DNA of 64,000 nucleotides from the NCBI GenBank assembly GCA_004431415.1, contig QPMI01000217.1, positions 61,556 to 125,555 on the forward strand, written 5' to 3'. Numbering within the stretch: the first letter of the stretch is position 1; every line of letters begins with the position of its first letter. Shown here in pieces: positions 41,612 through 54,293 of the stretch. The position numbers and the translations under genes are program-made. The notes beneath the pieces were generated by a model, which was given only the letters and a program-made list of their open reading frames with translations, was not told where the DNA came from and ran no database searches. Origin of the DNA: Cyanophora paradoxa (Eukaryota > Glaucocystophyceae > Cyanophorales > Cyanophoraceae).

Positions 41612-43748
41612 CTAGACGTCCATGGCGAAGAGGGGCGCCTCGGGGTGCTCGAAGGCCGGCGGCGGCGCATCGTCGTCGAACAGGAAGAAGTCCGCCTCGT
41701 CCTGCCCGGGGGCACGCCGCCTCAGCGCCCGGCCGGCCGGCGGGGCGGGGCGGGGCGGGGACGGGCGGGGCGCACGTCGCGGGAGCGCTTGTTGCCGTTG
41801 GCGCGGGCCCCCCCTCCGCGACGGCGACGGCGGCGAGGGCGGCCGGCGAGGCCATGCGGACCGTCTCGTAGTGCACGAACCGCCGCCGCTGCTCCGGCGG
41901 CACCGGCGCGACGACCGCCGGCAGCGGCGCCGCCGCCGGCACCGACGCCGCCGCCGCGGCGGCGCCGCTGGGGAGGGCGGGCCGCCGGCGCCCGAGGAGG
42001 AGCCGGAGCGGGAGCGGGCGGAGCGGGGGAGGAGGCGGAGAGGCGGGCGGGGGCGGAGTGGTGCGGGGGAAGAGGGCGGCGAGCTGCTGGCGGTTGACGA
42101 CGACGGGAATGGGGAAGGGCATGACCCACTGCACGAACGGCGTCGTCGGCTTCCCATCCGGCAGCTCAAGCCCCGGCAGCACCGCCGTCGCAGCAGCAGC
42201 AACCGCCGCCGCCGCCGACTCCGCCGGGCCAAAGCGTGGGAGGCGGCCGCGGGGGCCGGCGGGCCGGGCCGGGGCCGGGGCGGGGCGGGGCGGGGCAGGG
42301 CGGGGTCCGGGGCGGGAAGGTGGGGCGAGGGGGCCTCGTGGTGGTGGAGGGCGTCCCAGTCGAGGAGCCCCTGCAGCGGCGAGAGCGGCCCCAGCGACCA
42401 CGCCGCCTCCCCGCCTCCGCCTCCCCAGCCGCCCCCGCCGCCCCCGCCGACGAGGACGAGGACGAGGACCCGGCCGCCGCGGCGGCGGCGTGCGGGGGCG
42501 GCGGGGGAGGGGCGCCTCGTGCGGGGCGCCGGGGGCGGCGTCGGCGAGGAACTCGGCGGGGGACTGGTCGGGGAGGTCGGCGACGGCGGCGGCGGCGGCG
42601 GCGGCGGCGCGGGCCTTGATGTCCGCGAACTGGCGGAGGCGCATCTGCCCGAAGTGCTGCGAGACCTCCTCCACGGGCAGCGACGCCTCCAGGAAGTGGC
42701 CCAGCGGGATCTCCCCCGCCGCGTGCTTCGAGCGCAGCTGCCGGAACTCCGGCGACGCCATCGTCGTGAACATGATCTCGTCCTGGTAGGCCGCCGGGTC
42801 CACCTTGGGCGACGTCCCGCCCCGCGGGCCCGGGGCGCCGCGGGCGCGCGAGGGGGAGGGGAGGGGCGTGGCGGGGCAGGGGGGGACGAGGGCGGCGAGG
42901 GCCTCCGGGGAGAGGGAGGAGCAGAGGTCCTTGAGGGCGGAGGCGCAGGTCCTGAGGGCGGTGCGGGTGGCCTTGGCGTGGACGGCGCGGAGGAGGAGCT
43001 GGAAGGGGTTGGAGCCGGCGTACATCTCGTGCTGGTGGAGGAACGTCACGTCGCTGTGCACGGCCCCGCCCTCGGCCGCCACCGGCGTCGCCACCACCGC
43101 CACCAGCGTCGTCTTCGCCGGGATCGTCTCCTCGCTGCGCCGTCGGGTCAGCGGGGCGGGGCGGGGCGGTGGGGAGAGGGGCGCGGGGCTCGCCTCGGGG
43201 GCAGGCCGTGGACGAGGTTGCGGAGGGGCTGGGAGAGGAGCACCCAGGAGCGGGCGCCGCCGACGACGTCGGAGCCGCCGTCGGCGCGGACGCAGGTGAG
43301 CATCTTGTACTCGATGGGCCGGGAGACGAAGGAGGACATGACGGCGCGGTCGAGGAACATCTCCTCGTCCTCGTTCACGCGGGGCAGGGCCTCGAGGCGC
43401 TCGAAGGACTTGAGCGTGGGGACCCAGCACTTGCGCAGCTCCAGGTCCTCGCTCGCCACCAGGTGCACGAAGGAGCGCGGGTCCACCGCCGCCCGGAACG
43501 TGCACTTCTGCGACAGCACCGGCTCCGCCGATATGTTCCTGCCGGCCGCGGCGGCGGGGGCGCGGGCGGGGCGGGGCGGGAACGCGCGGTCGGCGGCGGC
43601 GGCGCCACGCGGGCGGCGGCGGGCCGGCAGCGGCGCACCTGGCGACAAGCTCGAGGCCGGCGGAGCTCTCCTTGTCCGTCGCCCACTCGTCCGACGTCGC
43701 ACACGCGTTGAGGGTGCGCACATCGTACCTGCGGCCGGCCCCGGTCAC
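41612..43748 (-). CDS. Possible START-domain (lipid-binding) protein
   Basis: Minus-strand exons: YDVRTLNACATSDEW..LELVAR, joined by a GT-AG intron (ending near 43532) to NISAEPVLSQKCTF, then DPRSFVHLVASEDLELRKCW, NEDEEMFLDRAVMSSF, SRPIEYKMLTCVRADGG and ARSWVLLSQPL. A GC-AG intron (43135-43193) joins SEETIPAKTTLVAVV and GAVHSDVTFLHQHEM. The pattern of a Trp after the first helix, a strand pair and a SRxxxYxxxxCxR strand fits a START/SRPBCC fold, but only loosely. A helical middle (AAYQDEIMFTTMASPEFRQL) and Pro/Ala-rich parts follow, ending ADFFLFDDDAPPPAF..APLFAMDV at 41612. No ATG opens the first exon in frame; 43748 is a GTG, so a first exon is probably missing. Confidence 0.5.
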
Positions 43749-44800
43749 TCGGCGGGCCGGACCGGGCCGCGGCGCCCGCTCATCGACACGGCTTAGGCGG
43801 AGCTATCGCGCTGCTCGAAAGAGACTGGAAGCGGGATCCGCGGCGCCCGCCGGTTCCCAGTTCGACCCCGCCGAACGAGCCCGGACGCACCAAAGGAGCT
43901 CGAGCTGCGCGAAAGAAGGTCAGAAGGCACGCCATCGCACGCTCGGAAGTGCTCGGCCGAAGCGGGCCACGTGTGCAGTCGAACGTCGAACGCTAAGGCG
44001 AGCCGGCCGCGGCGGGGGCTGCGAACCTGTAATCGGAGGCGCTCGTGAGACAAGCTCTGCATCCTCTCCCCGGTGCTCGCGTCGCCGGTGGCCCCGTTGG
44101 CGCTCGCCGCGCCAACTCGCTGCTCTCCGGCTCAGGCCTGTTCGCTACGGTGCAGAAAGCCAGAACGGCCTTCCACGCTCTACGTGATCCGGACTGATCG
44201 CTTGCTAAGCCGGACTGATGAGACAGAGAACAGCCGCCGACCTCGGCCAACCGCCGATGGCGAGAACAGCCGACCTTCGAGCGGGCCGGGCTGGCGCCGG
44301 CTGGGGCTGCGCTCCTGCCTGAAGAAAGGCTCCTCCAACCTTCAGCGCGCGCGCACGCCGAAGGCGCTTCTTTCGATCGACGCGCACGTCGCTGTTGGCG
44401 CCGCGAGTCCGCGACGAACGTCCGACGGTCGACCGCACTCGCCGACCGGACGTCAACTCGACGAGTCGACCCTCGCACAGGCCTAGGCGGCACAGCGCTA
44501 GCGCGGTGCCGGGCACTGCCGGCGTGCCACGGTGCCACGGTGCCGCGCCCCGGGCCCGCGGTCGCGGTCCCGGACTCCCGGTCCCTGATCACGAAATCGA
44601 TCGACTTCGATAGTCGGAACTTCGGAAGCCTCGAGGCTCGAACTCCGACCGACCGGGTAAACAACCCAGCTGCTTCTGAACGAGCGGACGCGGTTTTGCG
44701 AGGTTTTGCAAGCGTGTACCCCTTCAAAGGCTTCAAGTATAAACCGCCGAAATCGGCGCCGATCGCGAGCTCTTTGTGAAGTTGATGAGCCCGTGTCCGG
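43749..44800. other. Intergenic region, GC-rich part
   Basis: No recognised gene. A long minus-strand open frame (43993-44823) has no domain, is rich in Arg/Ser/Ala and is probably chance in GC-rich DNA. Confidence 0.5.
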
Positions 44801-46030
44801 GTATATAAAACTTTCATAAACAAATTTTGTAAAGCTAGCGCTTATACAAATTCAAAGCACCATCATCACTGATTCATCACTCGAGCTCGGAGAGCCTCGG
44901 AAGCTAGTTGGAGCACTCAACGGAACCTACTTGGAGGCTCTGGAGCCTAAATTTTGAAAGTCTTTTTTCTTTAAAAATCTTTTTCTGGTGCATTAACTAG
45001 TACACGTAACTGCCGGCAACACAGGCTGGGCCCACAGGCCCCACACTAGTACTAGAGCTGTGCTCGCTGGGGGGGGCCGGGCCCAGCGGCCGCTGAAGCC
45101 CGGCGAGCGGCGCCCGTCGATGGCCCGTCGCTGAGGTGGGGGTACCGCCAAAACCTGTCGAAAAACTGCTGAAAACCAACCGAAAACCTATCTGTTCCGT
45201 TTAGTTTATTTCGTACAAGCTGTACATGTCGGCCTTGGGGAAAGGAGAGGCCCTTAGGTCTGTTGGTTTGATGTGACGGATTTCAAAAAGCGAAATTCGC
45301 ATAAATGAACAGACCTACTACCCCATTTTCGACCCTGGGGAACACGATGGCCGGGCCCGTTTTCCTATGAGAGGTCTCTAATGGGGAGTAACAGCACCTC
45401 GAAAAGCACATAAAAGCATTTTCCCGGAAAAAAAGAGAAAGCGCAAATCACATTGGCCTTCCAAGTCGAAATTTGAAAATTATTAATTTGAAGAGGCCAC
45501 ACCCCATTCGCTAGGAGATAATTTACAAATTAACGGAGCCCCACGTGGCCGCCCAGCAAATTTGTATGAGACAGGGTCGTGGCGTGCCACGAGGTGGGTT
45601 TTAAATATACTTGATGCGTTAGCTGAAAGATTATCAAAATAAACAATTTAGACAGAGCCTTATTACTGCGAATTACATTTAAATGATTCATAGATAATTA
45701 TATATTAACCACTTCCACTTGTGCAAAAAGCGCCGAAACTTGCCCGAAATTTAAAGTCGTTTTCATTCAGCTGAGACGACCAATGGGCCCCTCGGAGCCT
45801 GTAGTCGCGATCGGTACAATTGCGGCCGATTGGGCCCCGCATCGATATCTGTACCCCTTGCCGAGTGGACCCCCCGGGCCCTTGTTTCTCCTCCCCCCTC
45901 CCCCGTAACCGCGCGCGGTTGCGGGCCCCCGTTTAAAAACAAAGAGCTGCCACCCTCACGCCTTGAAGCCCCAAGACCCAAGGCCACTCCTGCTCCGCAG
46001 GGACTCGCTTGTTAAGATGCGCGCGTTCGC
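44801..46030. other. AT-rich island without genes
   Basis: A sharp drop in GC, clearest between 45180 and 45770, with stops in all frames. It contains no tRNA or rRNA that I can recognise. The run of AT-rich sequence is unlike any other part of the window. Confidence 0.7.
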
Positions 46031-46177
46031 AAATGCAGATTTAATGCTTAGTTCCGCGAGCCATCTGTCAATTTCTGCGAGATAGAGGCCAGCTGCAAGC
46101 TGCTTTTGGGCGAAGCGGAGCGCCTGGATGCTCGAAAACAGTCGAAATTTAGCAAGATTGATCGGCTATTTAGCAAG

Positions 46178-46366
46178 TAGTCTATGGCTGGTAACGGTAC
46201 TGCGCAGTGCGCATGCCCAGGCCGGCGGCCCGGCCGCGGGCCGGCGGCGGCAAGCGCAGTACCGACTAGTAGTAGTCTATAGCTAGCAACAGTACTGCGC
46301 AGTGCGCATGCCCGGGCCGGCGGCCCGGCCGCGGGCCGGCGGCGGCATGCGCAGAACCGTAGTATA
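46178..46366. repeat. 95-bp tandem repeat, two copies
   Basis: Unit 1 starts at 46178 and unit 2 at 46273. Each holds TAGTCTAT, a perfect ACTGCGCAGT palindrome, GCGCATGCCC and a GC-only block GGCCGGCGGCCCGGCCGCGG. The copies differ at about ten positions. Confidence 0.85.
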
Positions 46367-48765
46367 CGTACTAGTCTGCCCGACCATCGGACTCTGCCGC
46401 CACGTGCACAATCGATATTATGCAAATGCATACGAGGCCTCGATGACGCCTCATGTATTTGTAATTGTACGTACATGTAACTTAGCTATAGTAACTTGAT
46501 TTCATTTTCATGATTATATATGTAACTTAGTACTAGATACCCCCCCGGGAGCGCGACGGGAGCGCAAAGTACGACGTGCCGGGATAGCGGCGACCACTGG
46601 GCCCCCGCCGAGACCCTGGAGCGCGTCGAAAGACCTCCCGCAGCCGCCCGTGCACCGGGGCAGATCCCCGCGCAAGCCCTCGTCGATCGGCGATCTGGCC
46701 GCCCCAGACCTTCTCGATAGCTTCCTTACACAGCCAGCGTAGCCGGCAGCCCGACCCCCAGCGAGCGTATCTCCGCCCGCGCATCCCGTCGCGCTCTCGC
46801 GGATTCGCATCATCGGGCGGGTCGCTTATCGGGCGGATCATCGTGGTCATGATCAGCGCGGGCATGCGCGGGGATCATGGCCGCGCGGGGCCGGTCGCCC
46901 TGCCCCTGGCCACGCACGCGTACGATAGCTGCTTCCGGTAGCTGCGCGCGCCCTCAACATGCACATATCCTCGCGAACCCAGGACCTGCCGCGCAAACCC
47001 TTGCCCTGCAGCTGCTGGGCCCTCGCCGACACATCCCCCGCGCGCAGGCCACCGGCCGCGGGTTGCCAAGTTGCAGCACGGGCGCGGGCGCAGCACGGGA
47101 CGTCAAGTGGCGCCTCTTCCGCTGGGAGCTGGCTGGGACCGAGCACAAGGCTCAAGAACAGGGAGCGATCCTTGCCCTGCTGCGCAAATCATTTGCCGAG
47201 TCCTAGGACCTTGCTGACACGTCGCGCGCATGCGCAGATCACTGATCCGCGGCCGCCGGGCGCGGGCGCGGGCGCGGGCGCTCGACGAGTCATCTACGCG
47301 GCCCACGTGTTCCGGTGCGGCGATCCCGCCCAGCACATCGCGGCGCTCCACCCCCCGGAGCTCGCCCCCTATTCCCCCCGGCGCCGGCGAGCCCCTAGGC
47401 CCCTCCCCCAACCACGACCTAATAACTGCGCACGCCTCTTGCCGCTTCGTTACTATGAGCGCCGCATGCATGCCGCCCGCTGTCTGAGCATGTGGAACCG
47501 TGGCGGGGACGCTCGGAACCCTCGCACAAAGTAGTGCGGGGGGAGATTCCGACGGATTTTCCGGCCCGCAGTCAGACATGGCAGCCTCCGAGGCTCCTCC
47601 ATTCACTTGCTCGCATCTGAGCTGCAAGGCCGCTGCCTGGGCCTTTCCCTCTCCCTATTGCGGGTCTGGGATCCGTTGCCGCGCATGCACGCCGCGTTAT
47701 GCATATATAGGGGCCCCAGTCCAGTACACTCCATCGATGCATCCCACTTCGCGGCCACTCCACATGTACATTCCCGAGCTCTATAGCTACCCCTCCACTC
47801 TCTAGCTAGCCTAGCCTCCTCCGTACACTGCAGCTATCTCTACCTGTAGGGCGGCGCCTCGCCGACCGCCCATGACTGTCGGCCTCCCCGGTCGCTGAGA
47901 TAGGGAAGCGCCTTGGAAATACACACGACCCCCGATGGGGGTCCCCTCCGTGAACTTAGTACTAGTAAAAAATCCGATGATCCAGCATGCCGCAGTGCGC
48001 ACTGCGTATGCATACAGTGCCATACACTAGTACTACGGTACTGTGACACATGTACACTGTACAAATCTCGATAATCCGACGATCCGCTTTCGAATTCGAA
48101 TCTTCGAGGCTCCATCTTAAAGCTTTGCATACGCTTTGTAATTGAATTTGAAGCTCGAATCGAGTTCGTTTGAAAAAGAAACGGTTCCTCGAAGCACGTT
48201 TCGTTCCTCTGGGCCTACCGTAGTACGGATCCGGATCCGGATCCGGATCCGGATTCGGGAATCCTCTTTAATTTTCCGAAATCGATCGAGACTCATATGC
48301 ATTGAGAGGCGTGGAACTTCGAATTCGGAGCCTTGATCATAACAAACGGTACGTACGGTTTCATCCTCCTAGCAGCCTGCGGGGGTACGTATACGCTGGC
48401 GCCGAGTTGGAGGTCCGAGTTGGAGGTCTCACACCGATGCTAGTATACAGTGGTTTGCAAGTTGCAACTTCGGCGCCCTAGCCTAGCCTTTGATCGCATC
48501 TGATCGCAGAAGTACTGCGGCAGCGGCGCGCGCGTCTCTAGATCTAAATTTCCTCCGGAATCCGACAACTTCTCGATCAGCCATGGTGCGTACGTAAACG
48601 CGTATATATCAACCTTACGCTTTCTTCAACTGTTCTCGAGCCCGCGGCCGTCAACTAGCACGCGGATAGCGCGAGCGCTAAAGCAATAGCTAGCCCCGCG
48701 GGCCGAGTCGCTAAATTAAAGCGTCGCTATTAAGCTTGTAACCGCCGTCTTCGCGATCCGCGGCC
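46367..48765. other. Intergenic region without recognised genes
   Basis: Mixed composition; open frames are short and show no families. It includes a GGATCC-type hexamer repeat at 48225-48256 and several GAATTCGAA motifs around 48085-48170. Small genes cannot be excluded. Confidence 0.5.
48225..48256. repeat. CGGATC hexamer repeat
   Basis: Five tandem CGGATC units in a row, the last changed to CGGATT, so the block is also a chain of GGATCC palindromes. Confidence 0.85.
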
Positions 48766-49338
48766 ATGGATCAAGCTCGCGCGCGCGCGCGTGCACGTTT
48801 TGCTCGGCCATCGCTAATCGCTGCGCGCCCCGCGGCCGGCCCGCAGGCCTCGCGGGACGCAGTCATCAACTTCTGCCGCAGCCAAGGCCTGCAAGGCAAC
48901 GCTTACGATCAGTGCCTGCGCACTGCGGTGAGTGCGGTCAATTCTCACGTCTAGATCTGATCTGTATACGAATTATTTGTTCCGACTCGCGATATCGATT
49001 GGCGACCAGGGTACCAAGTCCGCCGGTGTTGATATGGCGTCCGCGACGGCCTTGCCGCCGGGCTTTGGCTCGCGGTACATTCTGGACGCCTCGGAGCAGA
49101 CGGTGCCCTACTCGGCGGAGGCCTTCGACGCGTCCCTCGACGCCGACAACGTCGCCCTCGCCGTCGTGCGCCCCGGCCGCGGCCCGACCCGCGGCGCCGA
49201 GTGATACTGACGCCTGCCCGGCCCGGGCCGCGGGGGGCGCAGGAGGGGGACGAGGCTGCGCTGCCGGCGGACGAGGGCGCCGCCGCCGCCGACTTCGGCT
49301 TCGGCGCCGAGGCCGAGGGCGACGCCCGCCTCCTCTAG
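48766..49338 (+). CDS. Small orphan protein
   Basis: Three exons close in frame (48766-48927, 49010-49165, 49243-49338; 137 aa), both introns GT-AG. The N-terminus is Ala/Arg-rich (MDQARARARARFARP) and could target an organelle. RDAVINFCRSQGL and AYDQC (two cysteines 13 residues apart) follow, then MASATALPPGFGSRYILDAS and an acidic/Ala-rich tail ending FGFGAEAEGDARLL. A further intron inside the first exon (GTGCAC...CGCAG) is possible. Family not recognised. The frame is kept only if both introns are removed, which supports a real gene. Confidence 0.55.
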
Positions 49339-49904
49339 ACCCGCTTTAGCTTCGCTTCCTGGCCGCGCGCGGGGCCGGCCGCAGGACGGCGCGAAGCTTC
49401 AGACCTGAACATGTTCGAATTTTCAATTAATCCAATTAATCTTCGGTCGACAGTTCTCCACTGCCCTTTCACCTCAAAAAGCCTCCTCTATGGATCTAGA
49501 CCCGCTTCCTGGCCGCGGGTCCCGCGCGGCTCGGACACCATAGATCTGGACCCGCTCAATCCGATCCAGCAGATTATACCTCTGAAGTTTTCTTGCGCAT
49601 GCGCGTGTGTCGCGGTACAATGCGGATGCGGGGGGCAGTTCCCGGGGACTAGGGGCTCGCGGGGACTAAGGGGGGCCAGGGCGGGGCGGGGCGGAGGGAG
49701 GGGGCGGGAAAAGCTGCCCGGGGCCTGGGGGTAGAGTGCGTGTTTCTGAGGAGGGGTTCGTGGCCCAGTGGGGGCCAGGGGCGCTACATAGACGTCGAGA
49801 TAGGGAGCGGCCAGGCGCGGCTGCAATTCGCCCGGGGCGGTGGATCTGTACACGGGGCGGGGGACACGCGGGGGGCGGCGCTGCGCCGCGGGGCGCGCGG
49901 GGGC
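49339..49904. other. Spacer between convergent genes
   Basis: No gene seen. A TAGACCCGCTT...CTGGCCGCG phrase occurs twice (about 49337 and 49497), suggesting a local duplication of the 3' end of the small orphan gene. Confidence 0.5.
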
Positions 49905-52900
49905 CTACGGGAAGGTGAAGGCCTGCGGCGGCTCCGGCTCCTTCTCCTCGGGCCCCGCCGCCCCCGCTGCGCCCGTGTCGGCTACAGTGCACAGGGGCGG
50001 CGCGGCGGGGCGGGGCGGGGGAGCGGACCGGCGGCGGGGGCCTTGAGGTCGACGAGCTCGACGGGCTCGCCGGGCTTCAGGTCCCGCAGGAGCACGACGC
50101 CGGCCGCCCGGCCGCGCGGCACCGGCCGGTAGCGCCCGCCCTCGGGCCACGCCACGTGCTTCTCCTGCGGGGGCACCACCCGCGCCGGGTTGCTCAGCTG
50201 CTCGCTCGTCGCCTCCGGCGCCTTCTTCTCCTCCTTCTTCTCCTTCTCCTCCCCCTCCTTCTGCAGGCCCCACCCCGGCGTGAGCGGCGGGCCGCGGCGG
50301 CGCGGGGAGGGCGGGGCGGCCGCACGCGCTCGCCCTCCTCGGCGCTCGTGTCCATCGCGTCGCCCCGGTGCCGGCGGCGGCGGCGGGGGCGGCGGCGGCG
50401 GCGGCGCCGACGAGGACGCCGCCGGCGCCTTCTCCGCCTCGCGCTTCTCCTGCAGGAGCGTCATAATCAGCGGCGGGGCGGGGCGGGGCGGGGCGGGGCG
50501 GGGCGGGCGGGGCGGGCCTCCTTCTTCTTCTTGGCCTCCTCCTCCTCCTTGAGCTTGCGCTCCTCCTCCTGCTGCTGCCGCTTCAGGTCCGCCACCGTCA
50601 TCGACGACGCCGCCGCCTGCCCCGCCCCCTCCATCAGCCGCCAGGACGCGGGCGGGGGGCGGGGGCGGGGCGGGGCGGGCCTGCTTGGCGCGGGCGCGGG
50701 CGCGGGCGGTGACGGAGAGGACGGCGGTGGGGGCCTTGGCGACGGCGGCGGCCGCCGGGGGGGCGGCCGGCGGCGGGTACGCGAAGAGCGACGGCCGCGC
50801 GTTGCTCGTCACCTCGAACTTCGGCATCTGCGGGGGCGGCCGGGCGAGACGCCGGCAGCGTCAGAGCCGGGACGGAGGGCGGGGCCCGGGGCTTGGGGCC
50901 TGGGAGGCGGGGGGCGCGCCTTGAGGTCCGCGTTGAGGCCGATGAGGGCCGTCGGGGTGAAAGTGAGGCTGACCATGTGCACCAGGGGGTACCAGTACCA
51001 GAACTGCGTGAAGATCGCCATCCCCACGATCGCAGAGAGCCGCCGGTGGCCCGCCTGCGCCACGCCCCGCCCAGTCATGTGCCGGGAGGGGCGGGAGGAG
51101 GGCGGGGGCGCGGACGCGGGAGGAGAGGGCGATGGTGGCGTTGCGGCCGCCGGCGTCGATGATGCCCGAGGCGAGGATGGCCCCGAACTTGGTCATCACG
51201 TCCTCGTGCTTGTCCGCGATGACGCGCTCGAAGAGCTTGCGCGCCGCCGCCGCCCGCGGGTTGGACGACGGGCTCGCCTGCACCAGCACCATCGCCAGCG
51301 CGAGGAGCGCGCCCTGCCGCACGAAGTCGACGGGGTCGCTCGCCATCGGCTCGAGGAGCTCGACCGCCTCGGGCAGGGCCGTCCCCGCGCAGGAGATGCC
51401 GACGGCGAGCGTGGCGCCGTAGCGGACGTGCGGGTTGTACGACTCGGCGAGGAGCTGCACGATGCGCGGGCACTGCTGCGGGACGCGGAAGAGGAGGAAG
51501 CCGAGGGCCGTGACGGCCGCCCGCCGCACGTCGTCGGAGACATCGGAGACGGCGGCGTGCAGCAGCCGCCGGATCGCCGAGTTGTTCGCCGTGCCGCAGT
51601 ACGCGAGGCCGATCGTGTAGGCGCCGCCGTAGCGCAGGATGGGGTCCTTGTCGCGCGAGAGCTGCTCGATGAGGACGTCCGCCTCCTCCTCGCGGCCGTA
51701 CATGACGAGGGCGATGCCCATGGCGAGCCCGCGGATGATCTTCTCGTGCTGCGTCTCGTGCGCGTACGTCAGGAGCTCCTCCACCGCCTTGCCCGAGGCC
51801 GAGCCGAGCATGACCATGCCCATGGCGAGGCCGGCCGCCTCGCCGGCGACGGCCGAGTCGGAGAAGAGGACGCCCTTGAGCTCCTCGTAGACCTCGTCGT
51901 TGCTCGTCGTCATCGCCGCGAGGCCGAGGCCCAGGCAGGCGCCGTGCTGCACCGTCTCGTTCGTCCCCGCGTTCCGCAGCGCGTCCCGCAGGTACTGCAC
52001 GATCCCCGACCTGGGCCCCAGAGGCGCCCGCCCGCCCCGTCAGATTCGGAGCTCAAGAGTCCGGGGCGGCGCGGCGCGGGGCGGCGCACCCGTGGTTGGC
52101 GTGGATGAGCCCGAGGGCGTACAGCGCGCCGCCCTCCGAGAAGGGCGACCCGCTGCGGGGCGGGCGGTGAGCGAGGGGGGCGGTGGGAGCGAGGTGGAGG
52201 GAGGTGAGTGCCGTACCCCTGGGCGCCCGAGGGGAGGTAGGGCGCCAGGACCGACAGCGACTCCTTGACGTGGCCCTGCAGGGGTACGGGGTCAGAGGGG
52301 CGGGCGGGGGAGGACGGAGGGGTACAGGTCGGGAAGGGGGGTACTCGCCCTGTGGATGACGCCGAGGCCGGCGGTGGCGGAGAACTTGGCCCAGTTGGTG
52401 GCCCGCCCTGCGTGCCCCGCCCCGTCAAGAAAGGAAAGGAAAAGAAGGAAAGGAGAAGAAAGGAGGGGGCGGACCGAGCCAGTCGAGGTTCTCGCGGAGG
52501 AAGGCGTCGACGGTGGTGCCGGCGTGCATGAGCGCGTTGCAGAAGATCGCCGCGCTGTGGCACACCGCGTTCCGCGACTCCACGGCCGCCTGTGGGGGGA
52601 AGAAACGATCAGAAAGAGGGGCGACGGGAAGGAGAGAGGCGAGCGAAGCGGCGGGCCTTGATGTTCTTGAGGATGAGGAGGTCGGCGTGGTTGTGGCGGT
52701 ACAGGAACTCGAGGTGGAGGGCGACGCTCAGCTCGCCGCTCAGCACGCTCTTCAGCTTCGCCAGCCGCTCGAGGTACCCCGCGTCCTGCTCCTCCGCCTG
52801 CGCCCCGCGCCGGTCAGGGGAGGTGGACGGGAGAGAGGAGGGGGGCAGAAGGGCTTGCTCGCCTTGGGCTCGACGGCCATGGCGTCGCCCTCCTTCTTCT

Positions 52901-54293
52901 CCTCCGCCTCGCCCTCCTTCTTCTCCTCGGCGCCCGCCTCCTTCTTCTCCTCCTTCTTCTCGAAGTTGGGGAGGAGGCCGCGGACGCTGATGAGGAACTG
53001 CTGCAGCTCGTTGTCGCACAGGTCGAACGCCACCTGGTACGCCAGCAGCGCCTCGTCCTGCCCGGCGGCGCGGCGTCGGCGCGGCGGAGCGGGCGGAGCG
53101 GCGAGGCAGGCTGAGAGGGGGCGGCGGGGCGGGGCGGGGCGCACGCCGCCGGCCTTGACGAGGGTGTTGAGGACGTCTGCGACGGCGGCTGCGTCGTCGA
53201 GGAACATGAAGCACTGGCAGATCGCCACGTAGTCCGGCTCCGCCTGCGCCCGGTGCAGCTTCACCACGACCTCCAGCACCTGCCCCGCCCCGCCCCGCCC
53301 CGCTCAGCCGCCGGAAAGAGAGGAAGGGGGGCGCGGGGCGCGGGGCGGGCGCCTTCTGCCGGAACTCGCGGCTGGCGACGAGGTTGAGGGTCAGGTCGAA
53401 CGCGTACGAGAGGAGCGCCGGCACGTCGTTCGACGCCTTGATCGCCGCCTCCACCTTGTCCAGCCGCCTCGCCTCCAGCGCGATGCCGATCGCCTGCCGC
53501 CCCGCGTCGGCCGAGCCCCGGCACGCGGACCCCGGACCGGCCGGAAAAGTGGGCCCACCTGCTTGTACTCGCCCTCGCGGAAGCAGCGCTCGAACATGCG
53601 CTCGACGATGTTCTCCAGCCGCGCGTCGATGGGCGCGGCAGCGTCCTTGGCCGCCTCCTGCTGCTTGATCCGCAGCGCGATGTACTCGTCGATGCACTTG
53701 GCTGCGGCGCGCGGGGAGCGGCCGGGCGGCGCGGCAAACGGTCAGAGAGGGCCAGTGCAGGCAAGCAGCGCCGCAGAGGGGAGGAGCTGGACGCACCAAC
53801 GAGGGTCTGCACGTACTCATTCTTGACCGACACATCGAAGAGGTTGCCGGCGCCCAGCGCGTACGTGAGAGCATCATTGAACTCTCCCAGGTGATAGAAC
53901 ACCTGAGGGTGAGCGCGATGGTCAGGGCGAACCGGACGTACGGTCATGCGGGGCGTGGACCTTGGAGGCCACGAGGGCCGCGAGATCGCGGTGCGAAAAC
54001 CTGTCGTCCTCGTACAGCGACTCGCTGCGCGGCGGCCCATCAGCGAGGTGCGCGGATGAGGCTGAATGAGTGGGGTCAGGCGCACATCTTTGCGATGGAG
54101 TCTGCGGGCGCACAGAGGGCATACGCGCGTCAGCAAGGGCCCCAATGACTCCCAGAGAGAGCGCCGCACCGGCTATCTCATGCCAAAACGAGTCGACGAG
54201 GTCATCCAGCCGCTTCAGCGCGTGGTACTGCAGCTGGGGGTCTGTCTCGTCCAGCAGCGCCAGCACGGGCGCGGCAGACGACAGGAGGGCCAT
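49905..54293 (-). CDS. RPN2: 26S proteasome regulatory subunit Rpn2 (PSMD1)
   Basis: Large scaffold of the 19S base that links Rpn1/Rpn13 and the ATPase ring. The N-terminus [39 protein letters not shown] and [11 protein letters not shown] match the family. The toroid of proteasome/cyclosome repeats is continuous at 52000-51100: [117 protein letters not shown]-terminus: [31 protein letters not shown], a Lys/Glu linker, [20 protein letters not shown] and [18 protein letters not shown], ending [10 protein letters not shown]. Many short introns interrupt it, several with GGGGC runs on the plus strand. The first splice (near 54160) probably uses a GC donor. Divergent from TMEM231, 164 bp apart. 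Confidence 0.92.

Noticed and set aside
43993-44823. Minus-strand 276-codon open frame
   Set aside because: No domain, biased composition and no splice-linked neighbours; likely chance in GC-rich DNA.
46853-47627. Several overlapping short open frames
   Set aside because: No conserved motif, mixed frames and many GCGC-rich words; not supported as genes.
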